Numbered from the stretch's first letter, positions 44,906 through 55,127 are shown. The stretch: 64,000 bases of DNA from JAWSVE01 sp050633885 (GCA_050633885.1 JBOEHK010000001.1:861873-925872); one strand, 5' to 3'. The notes: generated from the sequence alone by a model not told the origin. Numbers and translations: made by a program.

Positions 44906-47665
44906 ATGTCCAGAGAGCCAGTTGTATCCCGTAAAAAAGCTATGTCGTTAGCCATATCGGCTGCGTTTATGGTTTCCGGTTCAACCTTCGCGGCAGAAGC
45001 GATTGAAGAAATTATCGTTACTGCTCAGAAACGTGCTGAATCAATTCAAGATGTACCGATCGCTGTATCAGCTTTTGGTGAAGGTGATCTTGAAGAAAAA
45101 CAAATCGACACAGGCATTGATCTGCAAAATTATGTACCTAACCTAAATTATCAGGGAAGCGGTTCGTACTCTATTCGCGGTGTTGGTGCTGCTGTGGGTG
45201 GAACAACGGGTGACGTTGGTGTTGGTATTCATGTCAATAACGTTCCACTCATTGTGAATAGAACAACAACCGGCGAGCTTTTTGATGTTGAACGCGTCGA
45301 AGTTTTGCGTGGCCCTCAAGGAACACTTTACGGTCGTAATGCGACTGGTGGTGTTATTAACTTTCTCCCTGCAAAACCAAATTTTGACGAGCTCAGTGGT
45401 TCAGTATCTGCAGAGTATGGTTCTTATTCGAGCACAAAATTAAATGGATTTATCAATCTTCCTGCTGGAGAGCTTTTTAGCTTTAGGCTTGCTGGATCAT
45501 TTTTAAAGCGTGATGGTTACACGGATAATATTGCCACTGGAAATGATATCGACGGACGTGATTTGTTTTCTACACGCTTAAGTGTTGCATTTGAGCCGAA
45601 CGATATTATTAGTTCAGTTTTGTCGTGGGAGCATTTTGAAGAAGACAGCACTAGAAATGGCGGTACTAAAGCTTTTTGTATTAATGATCCTGGCCCAACA
45701 ACAGTTGGGTCTACAGCTATAACTAACCCAGCTGCACAACTTTATCTCTCAAGAGGTTGTCAGACAGGTTCTATATACGATGACAGAGCCAATGGGAACT
45801 TTAATAGCGTAGCTACTTTTGGTGGCCGTTATGCGTTTGTTCTCCCGCAAGGTTTTGTAGACGGTGATGTATTTAGAAATGAACCTCTGCTTACCGACCC
45901 AAGAGAGGTATCTTATTATATTGATCCTGAATTCGTAGTTGAAAATGACTTTATTAGCTGGGATACCAGTGTATTTGTTACAGATGAGTTGCAATTGAAT
46001 CTTCTACTAGGTTATGCGGAAGATAAACAAGATACTCGTACAGGTTCAAGACAATCAAGTATCGGATTTAATGATACCGCTCTTACACCAGGTGGTTTCT
46101 ATACTGACTTTCAAGGTGGTACGGGTTCTGGTATTCGCACTTTAAATATGACGGATAATAGTACTGAACAATTTTCTGCTGAATTGAGATTACAGTCAGA
46201 TTTCTCTGGCCCGGTTAACTTTAACTTGGGCGCGTTTTATTTTGACGTTGAACGAGAAAACATTTTGTTTATCGCGACTAACTCAACATCATTATTTGCT
46301 CAAGCGTCTGGTGCTCCATTGTACTTTGATACAAACCAAGATCCTTCTGTCAATAATTATGATGGTCATCAATACTTTGTGAATCGCACGCCTTATGAAT
46401 TAAATTCAAACGCGCTTTTCGGTGAAGTATATTGGGATATCAATGATGAGTTGAAATTAACTGCTGGTATTCGTCACACAACAGATAAAAAAGAAACGAA
46501 CATTACACCGGTTCTTTTATTTGTATTTGAAGGCGCTAACGGTATTGGTACAGCTGGACACCCTCCAACTGGCTCAGCTTCAATTCGTCCTCAATCAGTA
46601 GAGTTTAAAGAGTGGACAGGAAGATTAGTCTTAGATTGGACGCCTGACCTTGGCTTTACCGATGAGACTTTAATTTACGCATCTTACTCACCAGGTTATA
46701 AAGCGGGTGGTTTCAATTCGCCTGATGATCCGAACGATAGCCAGACTTTTACTCCTTATGAGCCTGAATTTGTAAAAGCATTTGAAATCGGTACTAAGAA
46801 TCTATTTGCTGATGGTTTAGCAACATTAAATTTAACTGCTTTTTATTACGATTATAAGGATTACCAGGTATCCTTTGTAGAGCAATTTTCTACACGTAAT
46901 ACCAATGTTGATGCGACGGTAATTGGTCTTGAGGTTGAAACGGCATTTGATCTGTCTGATAGCTTCACTCTTAGCGCAAACCTAGGTTGGCAAGATAGTG
47001 AAATTAAAGAAGGTTCAGCTATTGACCCATTTGATCGTATCAATGGTGTTGATGGTCTAACTTATCTTGTTACGCCTCAAACTGGTTGCGTGGTTTCTAC
47101 TGCAGAGCTTGAGCCGTTAATTGCGCTGATTAATGCTAATATTCTTCCAGCGGCAATTTTAGCTAATGTCGCTAATGAAAATGCTGTTCCACCTGAAAAT
47201 AACATTTGTTCATTTAGAGAAGATAGAGATTATTCTGGTGCCGACAATCCTTTGATCCCGTTTGGAATTGATATCACACCGACTGCTGGTGTGGCGACTG
47301 ACTTAAAAGGCAACGAATTACCTAATTCACCTTCTTTATCGTTAACAATTGGCGGAGATTACACATTTAGCATTAGTGATTGGGATGCAACTATCAGAGC
47401 AGACTACAGCTGGAAAGATGATTCATATACTAGCCCTTTCAATGGCGAAAATTACGAGCTACGTGATTGGCAGAATATGAATATTTCCTTTATTTTACAA
47501 AACTTTGACCTCGGTATCACTGTTCAAGCGTATGCCAAAAATGTTCTTAATGACAATGACACCGTTGTTGGCTATGACCTAAGTGGTCAAGGTCTGGGTC
47601 TCGCAAGAAACGCAACATTGCTAGATCCAAGACTTTTCGGTGTTAATGTAAGATATGATTTTTAA
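44906..47665 (+). CDS. TonB-dependent outer-membrane receptor 2
   Basis: 919 residues. Signal peptide up to STFAAEA, then the TonB box and plug typical of sphingomonad/marine gammaproteobacterial receptors for hydrophobic or aromatic compounds (IEEIIVTAQKRAESIQDVPI, YSIRGVGAAVGGTTGDVGVG, VEVLRGPQGTLYGRNATGGV). The barrel includes LIYASYSPGYKAGGFNSP and ends in VNVRYDF. The ligand is unknown. It has its own strong terminator and starts downstream of a TetR gene transcribed the other way. Confidence 0.95.
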   Translation: MSREPVVSRKKAMSLAISAAFMVSGSTFAAEAIEEIIVTAQKRAESIQDVPIAVSAFGEGDLEEKQIDTGIDLQNYVPNLNYQGSGSYSIRGVGAAVGGTTGDVGVGIHVNNVPLIVNRTTTGELFDVERVEVLRGPQGTLYGRNATGGVINFLPAKPNFDELSGSVSAEYGSYSSTKLNGFINLPAGELFSFRLAGSFLKRDGYTDNIATGNDIDGRDLFSTRLSVAFEPNDIISSVLSWEHFEEDSTRNGGTKAFCINDPGPTTVGSTAITNPAAQLYLSRGCQTGSIYDDRANGNFNSVATFGGRYAFVLPQGFVDGDVFRNEPLLTDPREVSYYIDPEFVVENDFISWDTSVFVTDELQLNLLLGYAEDKQDTRTGSRQSSIGFNDTALTPGGFYTDFQGGTGSGIRTLNMTDNSTEQFSAELRLQSDFSGPVNFNLGAFYFDVERENILFIATNSTSLFAQASGAPLYFDTNQDPSVNNYDGHQYFVNRTPYELNSNALFGEVYWDINDELKLTAGIRHTTDKKETNITPVLLFVFEGANGIGTAGHPPTGSASIRPQSVEFKEWTGRLVLDWTPDLGFTDETLIYASYSPGYKAGGFNSPDDPNDSQTFTPYEPEFVKAFEIGTKNLFADGLATLNLTAFYYDYKDYQVSFVEQFSTRNTNVDATVIGLEVETAFDLSDSFTLSANLGWQDSEIKEGSAIDPFDRINGVDGLTYLVTPQTGCVVSTAELEPLIALINANILPAAILANVANENAVPPENNICSFREDRDYSGADNPLIPFGIDITPTAGVATDLKGNELPNSPSLSLTIGGDYTFSISDWDATIRADYSWKDDSYTSPFNGENYELRDWQNMNISFILQNFDLGITVQAYAKNVLNDNDTVVGYDLSGQGLGLARNATLLDPRLFGVNVRYDF

Positions 47666-47716
47666 AGTTGTTTAAATATCCAGTAAAAGTCTAAAGCGTT
47701 GTTAGTTTTTGGGCTT

Positions 47717-47755
47717 AAAACGGCAGCTTAGTTTTTCTAAGCTGCCGTTTTTTTT
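47717..47755 (+). terminator. Terminator of TonB receptor 2
   Basis: A perfect 15-bp stem, AAAACGGCAGCTTAG / CTAAGCTGCCGTTTT, loop TTTTT, then a T-run. Confidence 0.95.
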
Positions 47756-47867
47756 GAGCTGAATTTATACGTAGGTTTACATTTATTATTAAAAGAGAGG
47801 ACTTTGTGCGTCTATGTATTTGATACAATCGTTTAAATCTGATCTCTAAGTTGAGGCAATAAAGAGA

Positions 47868-48926
47868 ATGTCAAAAAATAATATGAAACCTGTTTTTTCT
47901 GCAGCTCAAAAGTTTTTTATTTATTTTATGTTGCTTGCAATTTTTTGTGCGCCCACTTACGCAGAAGAGGAGCCTCAATTAAGAGAAATACAATCGAACG
48001 GTATAACAATGCGAATTGCCGAAATGGGAGAGGGGCCGCTAGTGATATTGGTTCACGGATGGCCGGAATCCTGGTATTCGTGGCGGCATCAATTAAAAGC
48101 GTTAGCGGATGCTGGGTATCATGCCGTTGCGCCAGATATGCGTGGTTATGGAAAAACAGACAAGCCAAAAGATGTTGAAGCTTACGACATAAAACATTTG
48201 ACCGCTGATATTGCTGGAATTGTTGATGCGATGGGAGAAGAAAGCGCAATTTTAATTGGTCATGATTGGGGTTCGATAGTGACATGGAATTCAATGTTGC
48301 TTTATCCTGAAAAGTTTTCGGCATTAGTGTCTATGAGTGTTCCTTATAGTGGACGCTCTCCTATTTCGCCATTAGATGCAATGCGTAAAGTGTACAAAGA
48401 TAATTTCTTTTATATTTTATATTTCCAAGAATGGAATGTTGCCGAGCGGGAATTCGATAATGATCCGCGAGGCGTTTTGAGTCGCTTATATACTTCGCCA
48501 GATACGCCTAGAAAAGCTCCTCAGATAACAGATCGAAAGCGAATAGCAGGAGGATTTATTCCTCGTCGAGGAGAACCAACTGAGATACCGTCATGGCTTA
48601 CTAAAGAAGATTTAGATTTTTACGTCAATGAATTTTCCGAAGCTGGATTTAGAGGTGGTATAAATTATTATCGAAATTTTCACCGAAACTGGGAAATCAC
48701 TCCAGAATTATCAGGCGCTAAAATAGAAGCTCCTGTTATCTTTCTGGCTGGCGAACTAGATGGGGTTATTAGGCGGGCCTCAGCAGAGCAGCTTGAAAAA
48801 TCCATGAAACCTGTCGTTCCTAATTTGAAAGAAGTTATTTTGATACCGGACACCGGACATTGGATTCAACAGGAGCGACCAGAGGAGACTAACAAAGTGA
48901 TTCTCGATTTCTTAAAAAATCTTTAA
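47868..48926 (+). CDS. Exported alpha/beta hydrolase, epoxide-hydrolase-like
   Basis: 352 residues. A signal peptide (FFIYFMLLAIFCAPTYAEEE) precedes the fold. The oxyanion segment HGWPESW is at 63-69, the nucleophile motif GHDWGS holds Asp133, and the general base is His331 in DTGHWIQQE. An Asp nucleophile and HGWPxSW are the marks of epoxide hydrolases rather than esterases. Export is unusual for this family. It starts an apparent operon with the cytochrome c and PQQ dehydrogenase genes (25 and 16 bp gaps). Confidence 0.9.
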   Translation: MSKNNMKPVFSAAQKFFIYFMLLAIFCAPTYAEEEPQLREIQSNGITMRIAEMGEGPLVILVHGWPESWYSWRHQLKALADAGYHAVAPDMRGYGKTDKPKDVEAYDIKHLTADIAGIVDAMGEESAILIGHDWGSIVTWNSMLLYPEKFSALVSMSVPYSGRSPISPLDAMRKVYKDNFFYILYFQEWNVAEREFDNDPRGVLSRLYTSPDTPRKAPQITDRKRIAGGFIPRRGEPTEIPSWLTKEDLDFYVNEFSEAGFRGGINYYRNFHRNWEITPELSGAKIEAPVIFLAGELDGVIRRASAEQLEKSMKPVVPNLKEVILIPDTGHWIQQERPEETNKVILDFLKNL

Positions 48927-48951
48927 ACCTAAATGTTATTCATTTTAATAG

Positions 48952-49269
48952 ATGTTGTTCATGAAAAAACTATTTATAGAAAAGCTAATGTTAATCGTGC
49001 CGTTGTTAATAAGTTCTTTTGCATATACAGAAAATAATCGAGACCCTGAAGCGCTATTTAATAGCTTTTGTTTTAGTTGTCACGGTACGGGTTGGGAAGA
49101 CGCTCCCGTTATTGGTGATTCTTATGCTTGGGAAGAAAGGCTTGAACAAGGTATCAATGTTTTAATAAAGCATACGGTTGAGGGTTTTAATAGTATGCCA
49201 CCAAAAGGTGGTTGTGGAAATTGCACCGTTGAAGAATTAAAAACAGTCATACTTTGGATGAGTGAATAA
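48952..49269 (+). CDS. Cytochrome c5-like monohaem protein
   Basis: 105 residues with a signal peptide. Haem site CFSCH (Cys40, Cys43, His44), axial Met82 in NSMPPKGG, and a second Cys pair Cys88/Cys91 (GGCGNC) as in cytochrome c5. It probably accepts electrons from the PQQ dehydrogenase encoded 16 bp downstream. ATG 48961 is an alternative start. Confidence 0.9.
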   Translation: MLFMKKLFIEKLMLIVPLLISSFAYTENNRDPEALFNSFCFSCHGTGWEDAPVIGDSYAWEERLEQGINVLIKHTVEGFNSMPPKGGCGNCTVEELKTVILWMSE

Positions 49270-49285
49270 GTTAGGATAACAATGT

Positions 49286-51280
49286 ATGAAATATTTCTCC
49301 TCGAAGAAACGTTTAAATTTTTTTCGATACTTTTTGTTTTTCGCTTTTTCGGTAGTTACCGCAAATATTGCTATTGCCGATATGCACTCTAAAACCAACC
49401 AAGGGGAGTGGCGGTATTATGGCGGTGATGCGGCCAGTAGCAAATACATTCCTCTAGAACAAATCAATAAAACAAATGTAGCTTCGTTAAAAGTGGCATG
49501 GGTATGGGATAGCATTGATAATCATCTTGTCGAAAATAAGACAACTCGACAGAGACCTTCCTATTTTAAATCAACACCTTTGATGGTTAACGGAAAGGTT
49601 TATACCAGTACGGGACTTAATATTGTGGTTGCTCTTGACCCTGTCACGGGTAAAACATTATGGACTTTTGATCCTAAAGCTTATGAGCAAGGTGGCCGTC
49701 CTGCAAATACTGGTTGGCAGCATCGGGGGCTTTCTTATTGGGAGGAAAAGAAAGATAAACGTATTTATATCACTACGGGTTTAGGTGAGCTCATAGCTGT
49801 GAATGCCGATACAGGGAAAATAATTTCATCTTTTGGTGTGAAAGGTCGCGTTGATTTACAAGAAGGTATTACTAAAAATAAACAAGAAAGACGTTTAATT
49901 GGTTATAGCGCTCCTCCATCTATTGTAAAAAATACCATTGTTGTGAATTGCACGGTAAGCGATGGAGTTAGAACGATCAAAATGCCGACCTGCCACGTAC
50001 GTGGTTTCGATGTGAAAACGGGTAAGCAAAAATGGATTTTCCACACAGTCCCCCAACAAAATGAGCCAGGAGTAGAGACTTGGGAAAATAATGCTTGGGA
50101 ATATACCGGGAATACAAATTCTTGGACGATGTCTAGTGTTGATCACGAATTAGGTTATGTGTATGTGCCAACAGGTACCCCGTCTAACGACTATTATGGA
50201 GGTCATCGAAAAGGCAGTAATTATTATGCCGAAAGTTTATTGTGCATAGATGTTGAGACAGGAAAGCTGGTGTGGTTTTTTCAGGGTGTTCATCATGGCT
50301 TGTGGGATTATGATTTTCCTGCAGCACCAAACTTGGTTGATATCACTGTTAAGGGGAAAAAAATAAGAGCGGTAGCGCAAATAAGTAAACAGGGTTTTAC
50401 CTACGTGTTTGATCGAGAAACTGGCGAACCTGTTTGGCCGATTATAGAAAAGCCTGTTCCTCAATCAAATGTACCAGGTGAAAAAACCTTTGCTACTCAA
50501 CCATTCCCCACAAAACCGCCTGCATTTGCTCGTCAAGGTATTACTCAACATGATTTGATTGATTTTACGCCGGAATTAAAAGCAAAAGCATTAAAGATCG
50601 TAGAAAACTATACACTGGGTGAACTTTTTACCCCTCCTAGCTTAGCAAGTGAAACAAATTTTGGAACCTTGCAAGTACCTAGTTCAGCTGGTGGTGCAAA
50701 TTGGGGTGGTGCCGGTTTCGACCCAGAGACAGGATACCTATTCGTTCAGGCTGCAAACCAACCGTCTTTTGCCGTATTACGAAAAGGTAATTTAGAAAAG
50801 AATGAACCAGATTTTATGGGCGGAGCTCGCTCTCCTGATATAAAAGAGCTTAATGGATTACCGTTATTAAAACCTCCCTATGGCACTATTACGGCAATTG
50901 ATTTAAACCGTGGGGAAATTGCTTGGCAAGTGCCTCATGGTAATGGACCTATAGATCATCCAGCAATTAAACATTTAAACCTTCCTCCAATGGGTAATTC
51001 TAGTCATTCTTTTTTATCTAATGGGGGAGCGTTAGTCACTAAGTCATTGGTATTTTTTAATCAGGTACAGCGCGAATTTGAAAGCTCTGCTTATTCCAAA
51101 TCTGAGTATTACTTAAGAGCGTTTGATAAAGTAAATGGCCAATTAGTTTGGGAGCATAAGATGAATCAACCTCCTTTTGGTACACCTATGTCTTACCATT
51201 ATAACGACAAACAATACATTGTTGTTGCAACCGGTGGGGCGGGGCAGCCCGCTCAGTTAGTTGCTTATAGTTTACCGTAA
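49286..51280 (+). CDS. PQQ-dependent dehydrogenase (glucose/quinate dehydrogenase-like, exported)
   Basis: 664 residues with a signal peptide (FFRYFLFFAFSVVTANIAIA). Eight-bladed propeller repeats are visible (VVALDPVTGKTLWTFDPKAY, LIAVNADTGKIISSFG, GFDVKTGKQKWIF, CIDVETGKLVWFFQG, AIDLNRGEIAWQVP, AFDKVNGQLVWEHKM). The segment GVHHGLWDYDFPAAPNLVDI is typical of the glucose/quinate/shikimate branch, not of methanol dehydrogenase. There is no five-helix membrane domain and no C-terminal haem domain, so it is likely soluble in the periplasm and donates electrons to the cytochrome encoded just upstream. The substrate (an alcohol or polyol) is unknown. Confidence 0.93.
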   Translation: MKYFSSKKRLNFFRYFLFFAFSVVTANIAIADMHSKTNQGEWRYYGGDAASSKYIPLEQINKTNVASLKVAWVWDSIDNHLVENKTTRQRPSYFKSTPLMVNGKVYTSTGLNIVVALDPVTGKTLWTFDPKAYEQGGRPANTGWQHRGLSYWEEKKDKRIYITTGLGELIAVNADTGKIISSFGVKGRVDLQEGITKNKQERRLIGYSAPPSIVKNTIVVNCTVSDGVRTIKMPTCHVRGFDVKTGKQKWIFHTVPQQNEPGVETWENNAWEYTGNTNSWTMSSVDHELGYVYVPTGTPSNDYYGGHRKGSNYYAESLLCIDVETGKLVWFFQGVHHGLWDYDFPAAPNLVDITVKGKKIRAVAQISKQGFTYVFDRETGEPVWPIIEKPVPQSNVPGEKTFATQPFPTKPPAFARQGITQHDLIDFTPELKAKALKIVENYTLGELFTPPSLASETNFGTLQVPSSAGGANWGGAGFDPETGYLFVQAANQPSFAVLRKGNLEKNEPDFMGGARSPDIKELNGLPLLKPPYGTITAIDLNRGEIAWQVPHGNGPIDHPAIKHLNLPPMGNSSHSFLSNGGALVTKSLVFFNQVQREFESSAYSKSEYYLRAFDKVNGQLVWEHKMNQPPFGTPMSYHYNDKQYIVVATGGAGQPAQLVAYSLP

Positions 51281-51427
51281 TTATTTTACAGTAATGAATT
51301 AAGCTAAATTGTATCTCATTACGTTCACTTCATAATGACTAGCTTATTGCTAACGATAATTTCAAGTCTTTGTGAATTAAAAACAATCAATTTCTCTATT
51401 TTATTATTTAGTCAAACTTTGGAAATT

Positions 51428-52537
51428 ATGAATCAATCAACTCTTATAGGGTCGCCAGTCTCTCTTTATACAGGTAAGCTAAGATCATATTTACAATATA
51501 AAAATATTCCATTTGTAGAAAAATTATCAACTGCGGATGTGTATAAAAATATTATTATTCCAAGAACCGGTGTTCGTTATATTCCTATTCTAATAACTGA
51601 TGATGATGAAGCGCTCCAAGATACTACTGTCATCATTGATTATTTTGAAAAAAAATATTCTAAAAACTCAATTTATCCCAGCAGCCCATGTCAAAAATTT
51701 ATTGCTCTTTTGTTTGAGGTGTATGGTGATGAGTGGCTTGTTAATCCTGCAATGCTTTATCGTTGGTTGTATGAAGAGAACAGGGAATTTGCGATTAGAG
51801 AGTTCGGTAAAACTTCCGCGCCAGAAAAATCAGCTTGTGATCAATATAAAATAGGACTAAAAAATTCAGGGCCTTTTGCTGGTGCACTGCCTCGATTAGG
51901 AGTAACAACCAATAACCAAAAGGTATTAGAAGCTAGCTACACTGAATTATTGGCTGAGTTAAATATTCATTTTTCACAATATAAATTCTTACTTGGATCA
52001 AAGCCATCACTAGGTGATTTTGGCCTGATAGGCCCGCTGTATGCCCATTTATACCGAGACCCTTACTCTGGCCAGCTGATGAAGACGAAAGCACCTCATG
52101 TGGCTAATTGGGTCGAGAGAATGGTTACACCTCGAGAGAAAGGAATAGTTGTTGATGGCCGCTATCTTGATGATGATGAGATTCCTGACACACTTTTCCC
52201 CGTAATATCTCGGATATTTAGAGAGATGACTCCAGTAATGGTTGAAACCATTAAGCAGACTGAGATTTGGGCTAAAGAAAACCCCAACACTGAAATACCG
52301 CGTGCAATAGGAAAATTATTTTTTGAGATATCGGGAGTGAAAGAAGAACGTTTAGTTTTTCCCTACAATCAATGGATGTGGCAACGGCCGTATGATTTTT
52401 ATCATTCTATAGATAAGCTCGAAAGAGCCAAGATAAATAAGCTGTTAGATCGCATTCCGCAAAAACAACGGGAAGCGTTAACTATGAAAATAGAAACGCC
52501 TCTCATTAGGAGAGATAACCGCTTATTTTCTCAATAA
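51428..52537 (+). CDS. Glutathione S-transferase-like protein
   Basis: 369 residues from ATG 51428 (GGAAATT upstream); an earlier ATG at 51335 would add a hydrophobic stretch without a ribosome site. Residues 1-80 look like a thioredoxin-fold GST N-domain (SPVSLYTGKLRSYLQYKNIP, then GVRYIPILITDDDEALQDTT with the cis-Pro and Asp/Thr of the glutathione site). A helical C-domain follows (KFLLGSKPSLGDFGLIGPLYAH). At about 370 residues it is longer than usual (about 220) with an extra C-terminal part. It could conjugate or isomerise an electrophile; the enzyme activity is not certain. Confidence 0.82.
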   Translation: MNQSTLIGSPVSLYTGKLRSYLQYKNIPFVEKLSTADVYKNIIIPRTGVRYIPILITDDDEALQDTTVIIDYFEKKYSKNSIYPSSPCQKFIALLFEVYGDEWLVNPAMLYRWLYEENREFAIREFGKTSAPEKSACDQYKIGLKNSGPFAGALPRLGVTTNNQKVLEASYTELLAELNIHFSQYKFLLGSKPSLGDFGLIGPLYAHLYRDPYSGQLMKTKAPHVANWVERMVTPREKGIVVDGRYLDDDEIPDTLFPVISRIFREMTPVMVETIKQTEIWAKENPNTEIPRAIGKLFFEISGVKEERLVFPYNQWMWQRPYDFYHSIDKLERAKINKLLDRIPQKQREALTMKIETPLIRRDNRLFSQ

Positions 52538-52609
52538 CACTAAACAATGTTCAATGAAACAACGAGTTAGTTGACGTCACTAGGCTAGTATTGAGGAGTA
52601 GAATCTTAA

Positions 52610-53062
52610 TCAGCGTTGAATAACTTCAACAGCATAGCCGTCTAAATCTTTTACTATTCCCATTACGGTAGATCCGCTACCCAGTGGTTTGGCTTCTCGT
52701 ACGATCGTCGCACCCATTTTTAACGCTGATGTTATAGTCGATTTAGCGTCGCTCACATAAAAAACAAGTCGAGTTGAACCGTTGTTACTGTTGTCTTTGT
52801 TTTTATACTGAACAAGTACGATACTGCTACCTTTTCCACTAGCTGATGTAAGAATGTTTTCATCCATTGAGACGGTGTTATAGGATTGCTTGATTGAATA
52901 TCCAAACACCTGTTTGTAAAATTCAGTAGAAGAGGCTAAATCTTTTACGTTAACAGCAGTAGCTGCTAAATAATTTTTATTTTCGCCAGCAAAAACACTA
53001 AGGCTTAAAAAGGCCGAACTAGTTAATAGGGTTGCTATCAATAAAACAGGTTTTATTTTCAT
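52610..53062 (-). CDS. Exported VOC (glyoxalase/bleomycin-resistance fold) protein
   Basis: 150 residues. Signal peptide (PVLLIATLLTSSAFLSLSVFAG) then a single VOC domain: NYLAATAVNVKDLASSTEFY, FGYSIKQ, and the closing KDLDGYAVEVIQ with a Glu metal ligand. The first metal ligand position (often His) is Ala or Thr here, so metal binding is doubtful. Exported VOC proteins are rare. It is 5 bp downstream of the cytochrome c'-like gene and belongs to the 58412-52610 set. Confidence 0.85.
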   Translation of the reverse strand: MKIKPVLLIATLLTSSAFLSLSVFAGENKNYLAATAVNVKDLASSTEFYKQVFGYSIKQSYNTVSMDENILTSASGKGSSIVLVQYKNKDNSNNGSTRLVFYVSDAKSTITSALKMGATIVREAKPLGSGSTVMGIVKDLDGYAVEVIQR

Positions 53063-53067
53063 TATTG

Positions 53068-53577
53068 CTAATCCTCTTCTCTATACTTGTCATGGCACTG
53101 TTTACAAACACCACCTGTTTTTTTAAATTGTGCAGGTAAACCCTCACCACCTTCACTATTGGTAACCACCACGAGTTCTACGGCTTCAGTAATTAATGAT
53201 TCTTGTAATTGATTAAAGTCTGAAAGGTTTTCCCAAATAGAAGCTTTTGCTTCTGTTTCAAATCCTGAATCGTTGCCGCTGTTTTCTGGGAACCAATGTT
53301 TTGCATCTCTAGCATAGCCCTGAATAGCTTTAGCAGAGAATTTAACAGTTGTACTTGCCATATTCCCTTGTTTCATTTCGTCACTGATGGCCTTAAAAGC
53401 AGCGCCCATGTCTTGATAGCCAGCTTGACGTGATTCAATTGTATTTTTAATTTTTATTTGTTCTTCTGTGAGTACACCTGATACATCGGGTTTTTTATCG
53501 CAGCCAACTAGAGTAAATACTGTTGAAGTTAGAATTGTCGAGAAAATAACATTTTTAAATATTTTCTTTTGTTTCAT
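53068..53577 (-). CDS. Cytochrome c'-like (class II) lipoprotein
   Basis: 169 residues. Lipoprotein signal with lipobox cysteine in STVFTLVGCDKK. The rest is predicted four-helix, with a single C-terminal haem site CKQCH (Cys158, Cys161, His162), the class II cytochrome c layout. It may carry electrons or bind small gases. It lies between the DUF1552 gene and the VOC gene on the same strand. Confidence 0.88.
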   Translation of the reverse strand: MKQKKIFKNVIFSTILTSTVFTLVGCDKKPDVSGVLTEEQIKIKNTIESRQAGYQDMGAAFKAISDEMKQGNMASTTVKFSAKAIQGYARDAKHWFPENSGNDSGFETEAKASIWENLSDFNQLQESLITEAVELVVVTNSEGGEGLPAQFKKTGGVCKQCHDKYREED

Positions 53578-53653
53578 TAAATGTAGTCCTTTGGAGCTTA
53601 TTGGTTTGATAGATAAAATTATTCAATAAAGTTTCAGTAAAAAATGATAAAAA

Positions 53654-54997
53654 CTATGCAAGAAGTTGATCAATCGTCTTGTTCGTTTTCATCGAGCCTT
53701 CACCCCAAGAGTCAGTAGGAACACCCATGATTTGTTGAAGTGTTAGCCCAACACGGGAAATAGAATCGCCGTTACTTGAAATATGGTGTCCAGTTTTTAC
53801 GCGTCCGCCAGCTTTTCCTGCAGTCATCATAGGTATACCTTGAACAGCATGGATTTTTGCCCACGACGTATCTGAATGGGCAAAAACCAAACAATTATCC
53901 AATAAGCTACCATCACCTTCCGGTATGTTTGCTAATGTATTCACGAGAGTGGCCCAGCCTTTCATGTTTTCAACAACAAACTTTGACGTTTCCACCTGAT
54001 AGCCTTTTTCGTTATCAGTGATTTCTTCGTGAGTGAATAAATGATGAGAAGCTGCTTCTCCTTCACGATGCAAACTAGAAGCAGAATTTGAAAAGACAAC
54101 GTTAAAAGCATTTGTTTGATTACACGTGAGCGCAAGCGCCAATAAACGAGTCATTAACTCATGGTTTTTATGAACGTGCCCTAATTCGTAACCCGACTCG
54201 ACTAGTTGAGTTGGCATTTCAGGAACTACACAGGATTCTGCTGGTGGCGGGGCAGTGAGTTGTAATGCTAGTTGATGCTCAACTTCACGAACAGAAGTGA
54301 AATATTGATCGACGCGTAATTTATCTTCATGGCCTAAATTTTTAACTAGCTGTTGTCGCTGTTCTTTCACCATAGATAGAACACTTTTACGCTGCATAAC
54401 ATCTGGGTCTGGCGTGAATTTAGCGGCGTTAGGGTCTATAAACTCTGCTCCAAAGATACGCTGGTAGAGGTTATCAACGGAAACTTCAGGTGTATTTCTT
54501 ACTTTTGCTGCTCGATAACTTAACGTGTCAGCAGGGTTGCCTGTTGCTGTAATATCCAAAGATTTGAAGCGAGAATGTTTGCTGATATGTTGGGCAATGA
54601 GGGTTTCAAAGGTAGGGCCTTCCATTTGCCCAAATTTTAGCGGTGCGATACCAGAGCGAATACTAAAACCACCGCTTACGTGTACGTGATTAGGTTTTCC
54701 ATCCAGAAGTGCATCATAGCCACTAAGAATATTGACATGTTGTTTGACAGATTCCAAAGGCATCGATTCTTGTTTTAAATCATAATTTTCACCAATCGTA
54801 TCCGGAGTCCATAAGCCTGGTGTAACGCCTAAACCCCAAGACCATGTACCGAATCTTACCGGTAAGGCTCTGCCGTCTGCCCATGCATTTCCATTCTCGT
54901 TGAGCATGCAATTTAAGACCGGTAAGCCTACAGCAACTGCAGATCCTTGGAAGATACCTTTTAAGAGAGAGCGGCGATTGTATTTGAAAGTTTTCAT
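53654..54997 (-). CDS. DUF1552-family exported protein
   Basis: 447 residues. Twin-arginine-type leader (NRRSLLKGIFQGSAVAVGLP, Arg8-Arg9), so probably exported folded. Conserved DUF1552 segments include FGTWSWGLGVTPGLWTPDTI, HVNILSGYDALLDGKPNHVH and FAHSDTSWAKIHAVQGIP. The family has an alkaline-phosphatase-superfamily-like look (distantly like DUF1501) but no proven activity. It is found beside DUF1592-type cytochrome-like proteins, as it is here (130 bp gap). Function unknown. Confidence 0.9.
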   Translation of the reverse strand: MKTFKYNRRSLLKGIFQGSAVAVGLPVLNCMLNENGNAWADGRALPVRFGTWSWGLGVTPGLWTPDTIGENYDLKQESMPLESVKQHVNILSGYDALLDGKPNHVHVSGGFSIRSGIAPLKFGQMEGPTFETLIAQHISKHSRFKSLDITATGNPADTLSYRAAKVRNTPEVSVDNLYQRIFGAEFIDPNAAKFTPDPDVMQRKSVLSMVKEQRQQLVKNLGHEDKLRVDQYFTSVREVEHQLALQLTAPPPAESCVVPEMPTQLVESGYELGHVHKNHELMTRLLALALTCNQTNAFNVVFSNSASSLHREGEAASHHLFTHEEITDNEKGYQVETSKFVVENMKGWATLVNTLANIPEGDGSLLDNCLVFAHSDTSWAKIHAVQGIPMMTAGKAGGRVKTGHHISSNGDSISRVGLTLQQIMGVPTDSWGEGSMKTNKTIDQLLA

Positions 54998-55127
54998 GTT
55001 ATGTACCCAACATTATGTGGTGAAATAATTATTTGTGAAAAATTGTTGTAACTATAATTACATTCAAAAATTCAAAGTTATAACCTGTAATTAAAACCCG
55101 TAACGATAAAACTATAAGTCGATTTTT

